The notes under the pieces are model-generated. The model saw only the letters and a program-made list of their open reading frames with translations, was not told the DNA's origin and ran no database searches. The position numbers and the translations under genes were made by a program. From positions 104,434,554 through 104,498,553 of the forward strand of contig NC_080539.1 of assembly GCF_028640845.1 (NCBI RefSeq): a stretch of 64,000 nt of DNA. The letters are read 5' to 3'. Shown one piece after another: positions 33,185-44,843 of this stretch. Origin of the DNA: Ahaetulla prasina. Its lineage: Eukaryota; Chordata; Lepidosauria; Squamata; Colubridae. Each line of letters begins with the position of its first letter. Within the stretch, counting starts at the first letter, position 1.

Positions 33185-35579
33185 TTCTAAAAGGTTGAAG
33201 ATGGTACCTGCTGAAGGTTTGATTTCCTATATACTTGCCATAAAGTGAAACAAAAATATACGGTGCTTGAATGTATGGTGCTTCTGTCTTAAGGGAATTG
33301 TTCTGGTAGCACCTCTTTCTCTTGCTTCTTTGTCTTAGAGGATAGAAGAGGGAACTTTGATACAAAGACAGCCTATCCTTCAAAGAACAATCTCTTGCAA
33401 TACGTGCGGATTTTCTTCACCTTACTTGAATTTCCTCATTCTGTGCCACTCTTAAATTCCAAACTCCAAGCCTTTATATAGGATTATTCTGGGAAAAAGA
33501 GAAATGGTGTTTGTATGCATATGCACGTAGATACAATTTAGGATTAACCGTGTTTCCAGAAGTGAGACTGTTAAAGACCCCTCCCTTCTAAACTACAGGT
33601 GGATTGACCTGCCAAATCTCCTTGAATTTCTCACTAGAACTTCACTAGTTAGAGCTGCATTCAAGAGGTAAACACTTAGAAAAATCAAAGCACAGAAAGC
33701 CTCTAAGCGCATTCTTATCCTGTGAATTGTTTTTCAGTCCCTGAAATGAACTATGCTTGTTGTCTTTTCATAAGTGTCTACACCTGGAAACCCCAAACTG
33801 TCCAATTTAAGTGGGAAAAAAATGATTTAGTAGTTGCTACTGTTCAAGAAATGGAATTGCAAACACTTACTGATCTATTGCACATTGCCCAGAAATCATC
33901 CACTAGATCCAATCTGCTTTCTGCCCACCCCAGCTCCAGGCTGTTCTCTTTAAAATACATTGGATTGTGCAGTTTTTCCCAGCTGACTTCTGACAGATGT
34001 ATTGTACTGGCTTGCTCAGATCTTGTTGATTTCAGTTTTATCTGAAATAATCATGACATCTGTTACTTGGCAGAATTTTTTTTAAAATAAAAGAAAACTT
34101 CTATATTTTGTGGATGGAAATTTAATCTTTTTCCCCTGGCAAATCCATGCTTTTTTCCTCCATGTCCAGATACCACTTTGTCTTTTGCTTTTCAGACTTT
34201 CTCTTTTTCGAGATCTCACCATCAATATGGGATCATTCGCGTAGTAAAATACATGTACATTAATTAATTCACAAGTTCAGCATTTTAGTGGCATAGTAGC
34301 TTAATACTTTGGTATCCTGTATTTTAATATCTTACTTACTATAGAATTTAGCCATTTAGTAATTTAGCTTTTAAGTCTTTTAGTATTATAGATTCTCTTC
34401 ATTTAGTAACTGTTTTCTATTTTAGTTTGATTTGTTTTAATTTGTGTAACCCACTTAGACATTTTTCTTTTACCTTATGAGCTTGGTAACTCTGAAACTT
34501 GAGATATATATATCCACATCTCCATCCCACATAAGAGTAATATCACTACTAGCATTTCTTATACATTTACCTATAAATACTGTACATTAAATAACCAAAG
34601 AGAAACTATACATCCTCATTTAGTCCTCCTTCAACAGTGAATAATTTCCTAAAGGTCCTCAGATATATACCCATTCCTGTAACACAACCAATTTTCAGTT
34701 CCATATTTAAACAAAACATTCAAGGACTATTCACTTGATTGTATGCTTTCTCTAATTTTTTCTTAGTGACTTGCTAAAGAGCAGAAAGATTGTCTACACA
34801 TCCCTGCCTGACATAAAGCCACTCTGAATAACACACTGTAATAACACCCTCAGCCAAACATCTACCCAGGGACACATACATTAATTCCATGGAGTTGGGG
34901 TTGTTTTTTGGGAGGTTGGGGTTGCATTTTCTTACTACATTTACTTACTACATGCATCCTTTGTATAGGTAACTATAACAATATGTTTACATTGTCAAGT
35001 TAAACAGGTTGCACAGCCACTCTATAAGCAAATCACAATAATGCAACTTTTTTTTCTAGATGCACCATCTATATCTGCAACCTTGCTATTTTTCTGCAAT
35101 TGCGACATGTATGTTTTCCTCTTCATCAATGATTTCAATTCCAGTATTCAACATACTTTAATTCTTATACAAGTCTCTAAATAGTCCTTCCGACATTTCC
35201 TTGTCCACGTTTTATCCTAAATTATATCATTGGGGTTTTTTCCATTCCATTCACTGTCCTGGGACTCCTTGTTTAGCACTCTTCACACATATTCAGAACC
35301 ATGTTTATTTCTTACAATTTCATTCTGCATTTTTTTTCTCTTTTAATCTTAGCCATTTCCTTTTTTTTTCTTTCACTATTCTTCACATTTTTTCTTTTTC
35401 TCAGGCTATATGTTTTTAGGCTACATCTATTATGTTTTATATGCATTTTTTTCTAACCCACTAATCATCCTTTTACACACATCAGATGAGTATAACTCCA
35501 CATACTTCTGTGGTTGTGGCATCAGCAAGAATGTTACTTTTATTCAAATTACAAAAGCAGTGTTACACTCTGCTTTTGT

Positions 35580-35630
35580 ATGTGTGTGTGTAAGAGAGAG
35601 AGAGACACACACACACACAGACAGACTTGT
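35580..35630 (+). repeat. Compound dinucleotide SSR
   Basis: (tg)n, then (ag)n, then (ac)n and (ag)n in about 50 bp. Confidence 0.85.
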
Positions 35631-35714
35631 GGTATGAATTGTAATAAATGATACGGTGTTCGTGCTGTTTTAATCAATGTTATCCTCTTAGCCCTTTTTA
35701 CGGACAATGTTGTT

Positions 35715-35918
35715 GGTACAAGTGATTACCAAAAATGGGCGGGGGGGAGGCATACCGCATCCCCAGTGCTAGCCCCGCCCCTGAAAATCAGCTGGCCAAT
35801 GGGAAGCTCGCACGTGCATGCGCAGTGGAGCTGAGCTGGGCAATAGCTCGCGTGCCCACAGAGAAGGCTCTGGGTGTCAGCTGTGGCACACATGCCGTAG
35901 GTTTGCCATCATAGCTCT
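35715..35918. mobile_element. hAT-like GC-rich element (truncated)
   Basis: A GC-rich island (gggcgggggggagg, gcatgcgcagtggagc) ending in tgccgtaggtttgccatcat, a hAT-like end. The opposite end and target duplication were not found. Confidence 0.4.
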
Positions 35919-36405
35919 AAATGCTTCTCTTAGTTGGGTGGTTGTATGACTTTCCTAGTGAACCTGTGATCTTTATTTTTCTGCAAGAGCAGCATTAAAA
36001 TAATGGGGAGGGAGTTGGGTCTAAAGCATGCAACTATTGAGGGAAGATGTTCACTTTAGCATAAATGGATTCCTTCACTCCTCTCTCAAAACATCTATCT
36101 TTCCTGTCCAAAATGGTGAACATTATGGTCCTCAAGAGTATTCTTTTTCTTTTAAGTGAAGGTATGCTACTGATTTTGATCCTGTGCCTTTGCTTTTTCT
36201 CCTCTTGTGTAAAGACTGCTTAGTTTCTCCAGTGTAGAGTTCTAAACACACCTTACCTCACTCTACTGCGTACACTACATTATAATTCTTATGTTTTGGT
36301 GTAGAATCTTTAGAGTGGACAAGCCTCTGTTTATTGGAGTCTAGGACAACTTCATTGACAAAAACGGAAATAATGTCAAAGAAATAGTGGCCGATAACAT
36401 TTATC

Positions 36406-36493
36406 ACATTGAGCTATCCCACAAGGAATTGTCCACGGTTAGTTGTCCCGTGGTGAGTTGTCCCATGATAAGATAGCCATGGCGAATCGACCA
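36406..36493 (+). repeat. Degenerate 14-15-bp tandem array
   Basis: Six or seven units related to tggtgagttgtccca: cattgagctatccca, caaggaattgtcca, cggttagttgtcccg, tggtgagttgtccca, tgataagatagcca, tggcgaatcgacca. It is not a simple microsatellite, and the units differ at several positions. Confidence 0.75.
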
Positions 36494-37170
36494 ACATGTA
36501 TGATATATCAAGCAACATGTATGATAGAAAACCTAATATCTAGAAAATATATTGCCTTGCTAATGTTGAAGCTATTCCCATGGTGAATTTGTAAGTCTGT
36601 GGGCAAGTTAGTTCTTTGAGGTGATGCCATGTAATTACATATATATCTTAAAATATTTGTGAGGAAATTTCTTATGAGGGTGACTAATACCACTGGCTTA
36701 AGTAGGCAGAATGCAGATGGAGAGTTTGCAAGCTTTCCCATGGATCCCTGCCAGTGCACCTGAATAATTTCAACCTAAAAATTCCTACCAGTTGAGAAAC
36801 CAGGCAGCTAATGAGCTGATATCACCCACAGCGTTTAATTGAAGGATGCCCATACAGATGTTAACAAATACCGAATTACTGAATATGGAGCTACCTGAAT
36901 GTAGATTTGAATGAACGGGAAACTACTTTAAAATAAATGTGTCTGAGGTTTTGTCTTGCTTTATTTGCAGGGTTTTTTTTTAATCAGTAGTTTCTATTTT
37001 TTAACCTGAAATTTTAAATTGTGTTTCATAATACCCATTTAATAACACACCAGTAATACCCACTCAGTTACATTTGAGCTGCCTATCTGCTAATTGTGTT
37101 TGATGAAAAGAGCATCATGCACAAGGGCATGATATCCTGAAAGAAGAGAATGAATATGATAGTCTAAACC

Positions 37171-37290
37171 ACAAGTCTTCAAACTTGACAGCTTTAAGAC
37201 TTGTGGACTTCAGCTCCCAGAATTCTCCAGCCAGCTATTCTGGGAGTTGAAGTCCACAAGTCTTAAAGCTGCCAAGTTTGAAGACCTCTG
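37171..37290. mobile_element. hAT-type MITE with exact 8-bp TSD
   Basis: A 120-bp element starting cacaagtcttcaaacttgac and ending gccaagtttgaagacctctg, flanked by gtctaaac (37163-37170, 37291-37298). The arms are highly complementary through ttaagacttgtggactt / aagtccacaagtcttaa. Confidence 0.9.
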
Positions 37291-37626
37291 GTCTAAACAT
37301 TAAAGTATTAAAGGACAATGGTAGAATATTCCCATCTAATCTGTTAATTTCTGATCATTGGGTGAAGATAAGAAACCAAAGAACAGATTGAGACCTGTAT
37401 GTCTAAATCACTATCTCTTATTATGTTTGTACTTAAAACACCATTGCATGGTAAGCAAACTGCTACCGTACAGATATTTTGAACTTCAGCATCCAGGATC
37501 TCTATCCAAATTGGCTGGGGCTGGTAGAATTAAAATCCAAAATATAAGCAGCAGCTGGCCTGACTCTCCACTACAGCCATAATAATAGGCTGATGTAAAA
37601 CTCATGGAATAGGAATCTGTATAAAA

Positions 37627-37753
37627 CACGGGTGTCAAACTCGCCACGTTACATTACTATCACGTGACATTCCATGATAATTTTCCCTTCGCGGAGGCTG
37701 GGCATGGCCTACACGTGATGCATCCAGCCCACGGGCCACCAGTTGGACGCCTG
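37627..37753. mobile_element. hAT-type MITE (tgtcaaactcg family)
   Basis: Ends cacgggtgtcaaactcgcc and ggccaccagttggacgcctg; related to 61315-61449. The flanking 8-mers (gtataaaa, atatagat) match poorly, so the duplication is eroded. Confidence 0.65.
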
Positions 37754-38039
37754 ATATAGATTGAGACCTCAAAGCAGCACTTCCCATCAGTAGAGTATAG
37801 GTTAAAACTGCCCTTCATGTTCAGGCAACACTGTTTATTACCTTTTCTCTTTGATCTGTTGGATATTGATTAGTTATTTGATTGTTTTAATTGTTAGGCA
37901 TATTGTATCTTTCCCAACCAGATGCTATCTGAATATGCTAAACTTTTAACTCTCATGACTTTACACTAAGTTGTTTCAGTTGCTATTGGGTTTTATTTTA
38001 GAGGCCTAGTTTAATTTAGAGTTTTTAACTAAAGCAAAA

Positions 38040-38470
38040 TGTCAGAGATGTGATTATCCAAGTTCTCCTACTCTGCAATTGTGACCTTTCCTGGACCAAG
38101 AGGCCCTTGAGACTGTGGCTCTTGCCTTTGTCACTACCCTCTTGTTAAACTACTGCAGTACTTGGAAACATTCTCTAAAAATAACCCAGAAGTAGCAGCT
38201 AGTATGAAAGGTGGTTGCTTATCTTTGGACAGGTGCCAACCAACCTGTTTACCATAATAACATTTTTGATGTGGGAGCTGAACGAGTTGCCAGCAAAGTT
38301 CCAGGCCAAGTTCAAGTTGCTAGTTTTTACCCATAAAGTTTATACAGTATGGCTTGGATCTTCACTACCTTTTAAACTATCTGATTGCACAAGGGAGTCT
38401 TTGTGGGTCATTGCTTCCTGAGAGAGGGAGCTGGATGCCTGGAGAATGACACTTTCCCAAAGCCCTCCCC
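38040..38470 (+). mobile_element. Old L2-like LINE ORF relic
   Basis: Diverged protein similarity in + frames: ...LPAKFQAKFKLLVFTHKV (38215-38421 frame) parallels [18 protein letters not shown] of the young copies, preceded by a decayed DYCN-type segment near 38145. Several stops. Confidence 0.55.
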
Positions 38471-38477
38471 TGCTGGT

Positions 38478-38546
38478 ATAGAATAGAATAGAATAGAATA
38501 GAATAGAATAGAATAGAATAGAATAGAATAGAATAGAATAGAATAA
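38478..38546 (+). repeat. (GAATA)n pentanucleotide array
   Basis: About 13 perfect or near-perfect gaata/agaat units directly joined to the 3' end of the CR1 element that follows. Confidence 0.95.
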
Positions 38547-38763
38547 CAGAGTTGGAAGAGACCTTGGAGGTCTTCTAGTCCAACCCCCTGCTTAGGCAGA
38601 AAACCCTACACCACTTCAGACAAATCTTCTTAAAAACTTCCAGTGTTGGAGCATTCACAACTTCTGGAGGCAAGTCGTTCCACTGATTAATTGTTTTAAC
38701 TATCAGGACATTTCTCCTTAGTTCTAAGTTGCTTCTCTCCTTGATATATAGGAAGGCTGTTAA
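38547..38763 (-). mobile_element. CR1 LINE 3' end, antisense
   Basis: Minus strand: ORF end reading LELRRNVLIV, INQWNDLPPEVV, TLEVFKK, then the CR1 3' region gggggttggactagaaga, cctccaaggtctcttccaac and tctgttattctattc. The last part leads into the pentanucleotide array. This is the canonical CR1 end; it is 5'-truncated to about 220 bp. Confidence 0.92.
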
Positions 38764-38869
38764 AATAGTATTCTTTGGGGAAGAAAGGAGTAGTGAATTT
38801 CAATATTTTATTTTTATTATTGTGTTTACATTTTTAAACAGCTGAATGTCTATGGAGATCAATCATCCA

Positions 38870-39072
38870 GGTCATGGTTGTCTCAAAGGGGCTTTTTCCA
38901 AAAAGCAACTGGACTTTCTTGAGTGTTTTTTTTTTTCCTTTGAAAACATTTCCCTTCTCATCCAAGAAGTTTCTTCAGGGTACTGAACTTATATGAATAG
39001 CGAAACGTTTTCAAAAGAAAAAAAAAATCACAAGTCCAAGTTGCCTTTTGGAAAAAGCACTTTTGAGACACA
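38870..39072. mobile_element. Imperfect inverted repeat with hammerhead-like motifs (possible Penelope-like terminal region)
   Basis: The left arm (about 38879-38962: tctcaaaggggctttttcca...ttttgaaaacatttcc) is an imperfect complement of the right arm (about 38998-39070: gcgaaacgttttcaaaag...ggaaaaagcacttttgag). On the minus strand, 38978 to 38949 reads CTGAAGA, a stem CTTCT/AGAAG, then GAAA: the two conserved boxes of a hammerhead ribozyme (CUGANGA...GAAA). The right arm has a shortened counterpart (ctga...gcgaaacg, 38983-39006). Penelope-like elements are known to carry hammerhead motifs in their terminal repeats, which is why that class is proposed. Confidence 0.5.
38949..38978 (-). ncRNA. 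Hammerhead-ribozyme-like core (degenerate)
   Basis: Box I CTGAAGA and box II GAAA are present, separated by a 5-bp stem (CTTCT/AGAAG) with loop tggatg, and an A/G mismatch at the stem base. Stems I and III could not be convincingly drawn, so self-cleavage is not claimed. Confidence 0.35.
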
Positions 39073-39984
39073 CAATTGGCTAGTTAGAATCACGTGAGGC
39101 GCATTCATGATTGCAAATAAGCAATTTGGAGGGAATGTTGCTCCTGACAATATGTGTAATTTATTTATTTATTTTTGGTCTCTCATTATTATCTCCACTA
39201 CTGAGATCTAGTCTCCTCAGGGCACTTATAACTATTGAATCTGGTTCTTTGATAGTCCTATGTCAACATAAATCACTGCACAATAGTTTTCGCTGGGTCT
39301 CACAGACTGATCTTTGGAAATTATTTTGGGACAAAAGTTCCTCCATTTAAAAAAAAAAAAATTAAGTGTGCCTTCTCCCTTAGAGATATATACTTGCCAG
39401 TTGCCAAAAAAAAAAAAAAAGCACCCTGCTCACAAAAAGATTTGTGATCTTAGAAGCCACTAGAATAATAAATGCAAAAGGCTATTATATGAGCAATGTA
39501 TTCTACATGGCTGGAATTAAAGAGCAAGATGAATGGAGCAAGGATGTCATATGATCAAAGAGAATACATTGAATTGAATACCTGTTCTTTAAGATAAAAT
39601 GAGTGCTTCAGTGCAATCTTGAAATGGACATGTAGAATAAATTCCTACTGGACCAAACAAGAAATGATGACTGATGAATTCAGCAAAAGGGAAAAGCAGT
39701 GATATTTTTAAGCAATACTATGTGGGGATTTTCTTCTGCCATTTCCCCAAATCATTTGAAGGGAAATACTGGATTAGCTAACCTTGTGTCATGTCTATTA
39801 GAAAAACTCTTCAGCAGTTCCTGACTGAGGTAAGTAGAGATGGGAATGAAAGCAGATGGTTTTTATTTTAAGATTTTACGTAATGGCTAACCTTCAAGTT
39901 TTGGGTTTTTAAAAAAAAATAAAAGCATTGATTTAACAGTAAGGGGATAACAAGGAAAAGTTTCACCATTTTATCTTTTCACAG

Positions 39985-40043
39985 GCAGCTTCATCCCAAT
40001 AGGAAATGCTTTCAGCCAAACACCATCAACCGGACTACACTTG
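39985..40043 (+). CDS. AHI1: AHI1 coding exon: linker (probable)
   Basis: This 59-bp exon lies between acceptor ttttcacag and a strong donor gtaaga. With the split Gly codon it reads GSFIPIGNAFSQ then TPSTGLHL, ending in phase 0. It would align to the human linker segment before the SH3 domain, where an F.(Q)T.TG pattern may be shared, but similarity is slight. The phase chain (1 in, 0 out) fits both neighbours exactly. It is the smallest exon and lies after the 25-kb intron, so it is a candidate for regulated skipping; note that skipping it alone would shift the frame. Confidence 0.65.
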
Positions 40044-41504
40044 GTAAGAAGTAGAATTTTACCTCCTTTCTGCAGGAAAAAAAAAAATTAAACTTTACAA
40101 AAATAATCTTCAAAGATTACCACTGAACAAAAGCTTTCTTCTACTTGCCTTGAATTACAGAGACTTTCCCTCCAGAAAAGCTGCCTGCTTTCCATAATAA
40201 CAAAACCAAAAAATGAACAATACAATATTCTCTCTCCCTGTAATTCATTTTAATTAGATAAACAGTGATGGCAAATTCTCCATCTTCACTTTAAAACAAA
40301 ATACAGACTTATGGAGAATATGTGAAAAAAGGAAAATTTTAACTGGCATGTTAACTGCAGTTTGAGATGAGAAGATAATTTAAGTTTTGCTAATTTATTA
40401 ATTTAAGCATAGCTGCTTTTGTTGTTAGTGTTTGGAGAAACCATAAAGAGACTGATTAAAAAAGAGAGAGAAACATTCATTTTTTTTATTTGCAAGAGGT
40501 TATTAGGTCATGTTCAAATTTTTAGGTTTTCTTTGTTGGATTTTTTCATCTGAAAAGCAAGGAAAATGTGAAGGTTCTTTGAAAACTCTGGAAAACGTCA
40601 TTATCTCTCATTACATGCCATTGCCAAGACTCATTCAAACTTGCAAAAAATAGTTTACTTTCTTATGGATTGAACCATAGGAAGAAGTCTGACTGAAAGA
40701 AGTCTGACAGTTGTCTCCCTGATCCATCAGTTTTTTTTTATATTGCCATTTCCTGTTTTACAATCTCTCTCCCCCAAGACTTGATTTGAGATTTGGCAGG
40801 TTTAAACTACAACAGTTCTCTCTGGAAGTTTTTGTTAATAGTCTTTCAGCTACAGATAGGTAGGGGGTAAAAAAGATAAGATTGTTGTCATGAGCATAAT
40901 ACACAAGCATGCTAGTAGTTTAAAATTGCTATCTTCGGTGGAGCATTAAAAATAAAAAGAAGAATGGAAAAGAAAAAAAAGTTTAAATTAATTTTTAAAG
41001 TAGTATCTGTCGATGGTTTAAACCTGGTTTCTCTAGAAGGGAGCTTAATAAAAGAGGTTCAGGTGATAAATGGTAAAAGAAAACACAACAACCAATCCAG
41101 CAAGAAGAAAAAAAGAACTTGAATTTGTATATAAACATCCCTATTCCAATTCTTGGCTTTTTTTTTTGCTGTTTTTGAGGGGGTTATGAAAACAGAAGAG
41201 TACAGTTGCAGCAGTTCGATGAAAGCTCTAGTTGAGTATAAAATAATTTAAATTGATTTACAACTTAGAATACTTAGAATACAAAGCATTGCCTTTTCAA
41301 GTGGGGCAGCCTTATAAAATTCTAAAATTAATTAATTTTCCCTGGATGTTGGCTACCATATAGTATTCCTTTGAAAACCAGAAATGCCATAGATACTATG
41401 TGATGGTTAATTTTGTTGTATATCTCTGCTTATCCTTGACTTTATCTTTCAAATAATTATTTGTATAAATAAATGATTGTAGCTGAAAATCAGTATGTCC
41501 ATAT

Positions 41505-41705
41505 CAGTGGTGAAATCCAATTTTTTTTATTACTGGTTCTGTGGGCGTGGCTTGGTCGGCGTGGCAGAGGAAGGATACTGCAAATTCTCCATTCCCACCC
41601 CTCTCTGGGGCCAGCCAGAGGTGGTATTTGCTGGTTCTCCGAACTGCTCAAAATTTCAACTACCAGTTCTCCAGAACCTGTCAGAACCTGCTGGATTTCA
41701 CCCTG
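41505..41705. mobile_element. hAT-type MITE (ggttctccgaac family) with exact TSD
   Basis: A 201-bp element with ends cagtggtgaaatccaatttt and ctgctggatttcaccctg, flanked by exact duplications gtccatat (41497-41504, 41706-41713). Same orientation as 23561, opposite to 17959. Confidence 0.93.
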
Positions 41706-42483
41706 GTCCATATGCAATGTTTAATTGACTTTCTGGAATCCTGGATTAAAGCATGGTTTAGATTTATGAACTGGAGTTTTTGGGGTGAAATTGTTCTTGT
41801 ATTGAGCTACTGTGGTCCACAAAACTATACAGCAACAGTTCTCATCGGATACATCAGTCCAAAAATCCATTATGCTATTTATTACTTTTTTTTCTTTTTA
41901 ATTGAAGTGGTCTGATTTTTCTTCTAATAGTATGCAAATTAACATCTTTTAAAGTCAAAAGGATGTTTTCTGATTAAAGAAAAACGGATTGAAATAGTTG
42001 TACAGCCTGACTAATTTTAGCTGTTGAATTATTTAATCTGCTTTTCAAGTCATCTTTTTTAAAAATGAAATTCCTATAAGCTTTGTTACAGCAGCTGTGT
42101 TTGCATTTCATGTACGTATGTTTGTACATTACAGATTTCAATAAAGTACAGTCTGGTACAGCTTTTCCTCTAGGCAGATTATAGATTCCCATGCTCATTA
42201 AATCTTTGAAAGACTATAATCAAATAAGGATCACAGTTATCTGAAAACTCAGGAAAGCAGCAACAATACTCCTTATAGTAATTTAATGGTTCATATTATA
42301 TAATAGACCAGAGTTTTGTTATTTCTTAACATTTGAATTACTGCCACTTTTTCTCCTTTCTGTTTCAAATTGGGCCGTTTCAGTATAAATCTACAGTATT
42401 GGTAAGTCTTCTGATTCGGTTAAGAGCCTTCGTCCTCCTGCAGTCCTTTATGCTTCCCATACTGGTTCAGAATATCAAGGATC

Positions 42484-42719
42484 CCTTTTATTTTTTGTTT
42501 TATTTTATTTTTTTACCCCACCTTTAGTATTTCTATAAATAACTCAAGGCAACCAACATAACTAATACTTCTTCCTCCTTCAACTCTGTGAGGTCGGTTA
42601 CTGTGAGAGAGAATGACTGGTCCAAAGTCATCCAGCCAACTTTCATACCTAAGGCAGGACTAGAACTCACATTCTCCTGGTTTCTAGTCTGATGCCTTAA
42701 CCGCTAGACTAAATTAGTT
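42484..42719 (-). repeat. CORE-SINE (MIR-like), near full length
   Basis: Minus strand: agtctagcggttaaggcatc (tRNA-like), gaaaccaggagaatgtgagt, tctagtcctgcc, gccttaggtatgaaagttgg, ctctcacagtaaccgacctc and an L2-type tail ccttgagttatttatagaaa. This is the most complete of the CORE-SINE copies. Confidence 0.75.
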
Positions 42720-43926
42720 TTCTTTTTTTTTCTTTAAACTTTCAGAATAAGGACACTGGCAGAGGCAGGGGACAATCAATGTTGGGTGCATTTCTGCAGA
42801 AGAGTATTTAGGAAATGCCACATTCTATAGTATTTTGCATCAAATCTCTTTTTCTCATAACTTGTATCTTTTTTTCACTGCACTGTTCAGCATGAAACAT
42901 AACCTTAATCAATTCAGCTGAGTCTCGTGTCGAGTTATTTTCTTAACTGCAGAGGTTATAATGAGTATATTCATATGACAAGCTGAGCTACGTTGAGAAC
43001 TCATGGTAACCCTCTTATCCATCACTTTGGAACCATATGGCATGGCATACTGTGGTTTGCTGGTTTATCCACAGCGTAGCTGTTACTCCAAACAGTTCAG
43101 TTTGCTGAGAAACAGGGAAGCTGTAGACATAGACAGCTGTTAAGCCTTTCTTTGTCAGGATTATATTTTAAGGGGTAATGCCTTAGTTAAATTTAAGCAC
43201 TTTTGTGTATATTAACTGATGCCATTTTATACTCTTGAATCAGAGACTTGGAGTGGTCAGTAATGACTAGTCCCAATAAACTGGGCAGCCCTGAGTTCCT
43301 TTAGTTCAAGCTAAGATCACCTGGTGAGTTATTTACATGTAGTTCAACCAGACTGCATGTTGTGCAAACACATTCAACAATAAACATAGGTGGAATTACA
43401 CATTACTACCTCAGATTGAGTTCAGCCCTTCCTTGCCCCAGTGATGTTTTGTTCAGTTTAGTAAATGCCCTCAAGAAAGGAGAAAAAACAATTTAATATT
43501 CGAAATTACATCTAGCTCCATCTAGACCTTCAGGCACACTTTTTGCCATCTCCAAACCAGAAAAAAAAAAAACTTATTTTAGAATAAGTTCAAAACTTAA
43601 AAGATTGCTTTTTTTTGTATTTTTAAACTCTTAATCAGGATAAGAAAGGTAAAGAAAGATGGGAGTAGCTGATTTTGAAGTATTTGAATTTTTTTTTAAT
43701 ACTGAAGTAAATTAAATAACTTCCCTTGAATTTTCTCCCTAAAAACTGCCACATAATTACCTTTTCATCACACTATACATGTACTGATATACAAAGTCTC
43801 ATGGACTTGTCCATTAGCGGTGAAATTAACACATCAAAATGATACAAATCTCTACATACAGTACTGTAATATGAGAAGCAAGCAACACTTATAACAGTGT
43901 GGGGTAAAGCAACAAAATACCAGTAT

Positions 43927-44083
43927 CAGTAGTGGGTTTCAATTTCAGCCATTACCGTTTTGCTCATAGGTGCGCGTGTGCCGCTTCTGCACATGCACAG
44001 AGACGGGCAGGTGGGCAGAGCCTCCCGCTGCCGCTGCTACCGGTTCATCTGATCCGGGGCGAACCGGTCACAAACCACCACTG
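43927..44083. mobile_element. hAT-type GC-rich MITE with exact TSD
   Basis: A 157-bp element with ends cagtagtgggtttc and caaaccaccactg, flanked by exact duplications accagtat (43919-43926, 44084-44091). The GC-rich centre (tgcgcgtgtgccgcttctgc) contrasts with the AT-rich surroundings. Confidence 0.92.
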
Positions 44084-44739
44084 ACCAGTATGTATGTAAG
44101 AAAAGTTACAAAGAAGTAATTTGCAAAAGAAAAGCAAAACCTAGGAATTTGTATAACATACCTGAACTTGCTTTAATAATTGGCTGATGTAAAGATTGGG
44201 AAATAAAAATATCAATTACTTATCATGATATCCATTACAATAAAAACTTTTGTGCAGCATTGTCAGTAACATGCATATTAGCATCTCAATGAAAACAATG
44301 CTGAAATATCTTTTTGTTGGTTTTTGTTTATATTTAAGTGTAGACCCAAGATCCCCCCCCCCAAATAAATCTTCCAGATGTGTTGCACATCAGTTCTGGT
44401 AATTCCCAGCTAAAGTAAATGTTGATTTGAATCTGAATATCTTCTGCTAAACCGCTTTTTGTTCAGAATAATTTCCTATTCTCTCCCAAAATGTTGTAAA
44501 TTACTTAGAGGCTATTTTTGCAGTGTGTGACATTTTCATACAAATTTCTCCCCAAAACCATAAGAAAGATTTTATTTATTTATTTCTGCAGGCTCAAATT
44601 TTAAAGGCTTCCCTTGCATAAAACCACAAAATGTGAAAATGGCATGCACCAGCCTGCTACATCCGTTCAAATTGGATCGTAGTTTTCACCCAATTCTAAC
44701 AAAAGTAACTTTACAAATATATAGATGTTATAGCTATTT

Positions 44740-44843
44740 GTTCATTTCCTGTCCTATGGAGAACAGGTCCCCTGCCATTTGGTGATGGTGGATGGGGCTT
44801 ATGAGCATTGGAAGTCCAGAGGACTACAGGTTGCCCATCCCTG
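44740..44843 (-). repeat. hAT-like relic
   Basis: Minus strand begins cagggatgggcaacctgtag, a common reptile/mammal hAT-MITE start, followed by tcctctggacttccaatgct. The far end is not clear. Confidence 0.4.

Larger units (their letters stand above)
14976..39984. other. AHI1 intron (25 kb)
   Basis: The largest intron in the window and the richest in transposons (listed separately). Stretches with nothing recognised: about 14976-15700, 18900-19590, 20240-21010, 21120-23080, 25920-27570, 28870-29930, 30260-31390, 32950-33080, 33200-35700, 35930-36400, 36500-37160 and 39075-39984. They hold only short SSRs and short open frames without similarity. Confidence 0.7.

Noticed and set aside
33722..34045. 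107-codon plus-strand frame
   Set aside because: No family similarity and no splice phase that fits AHI1; ordinary intron sequence.
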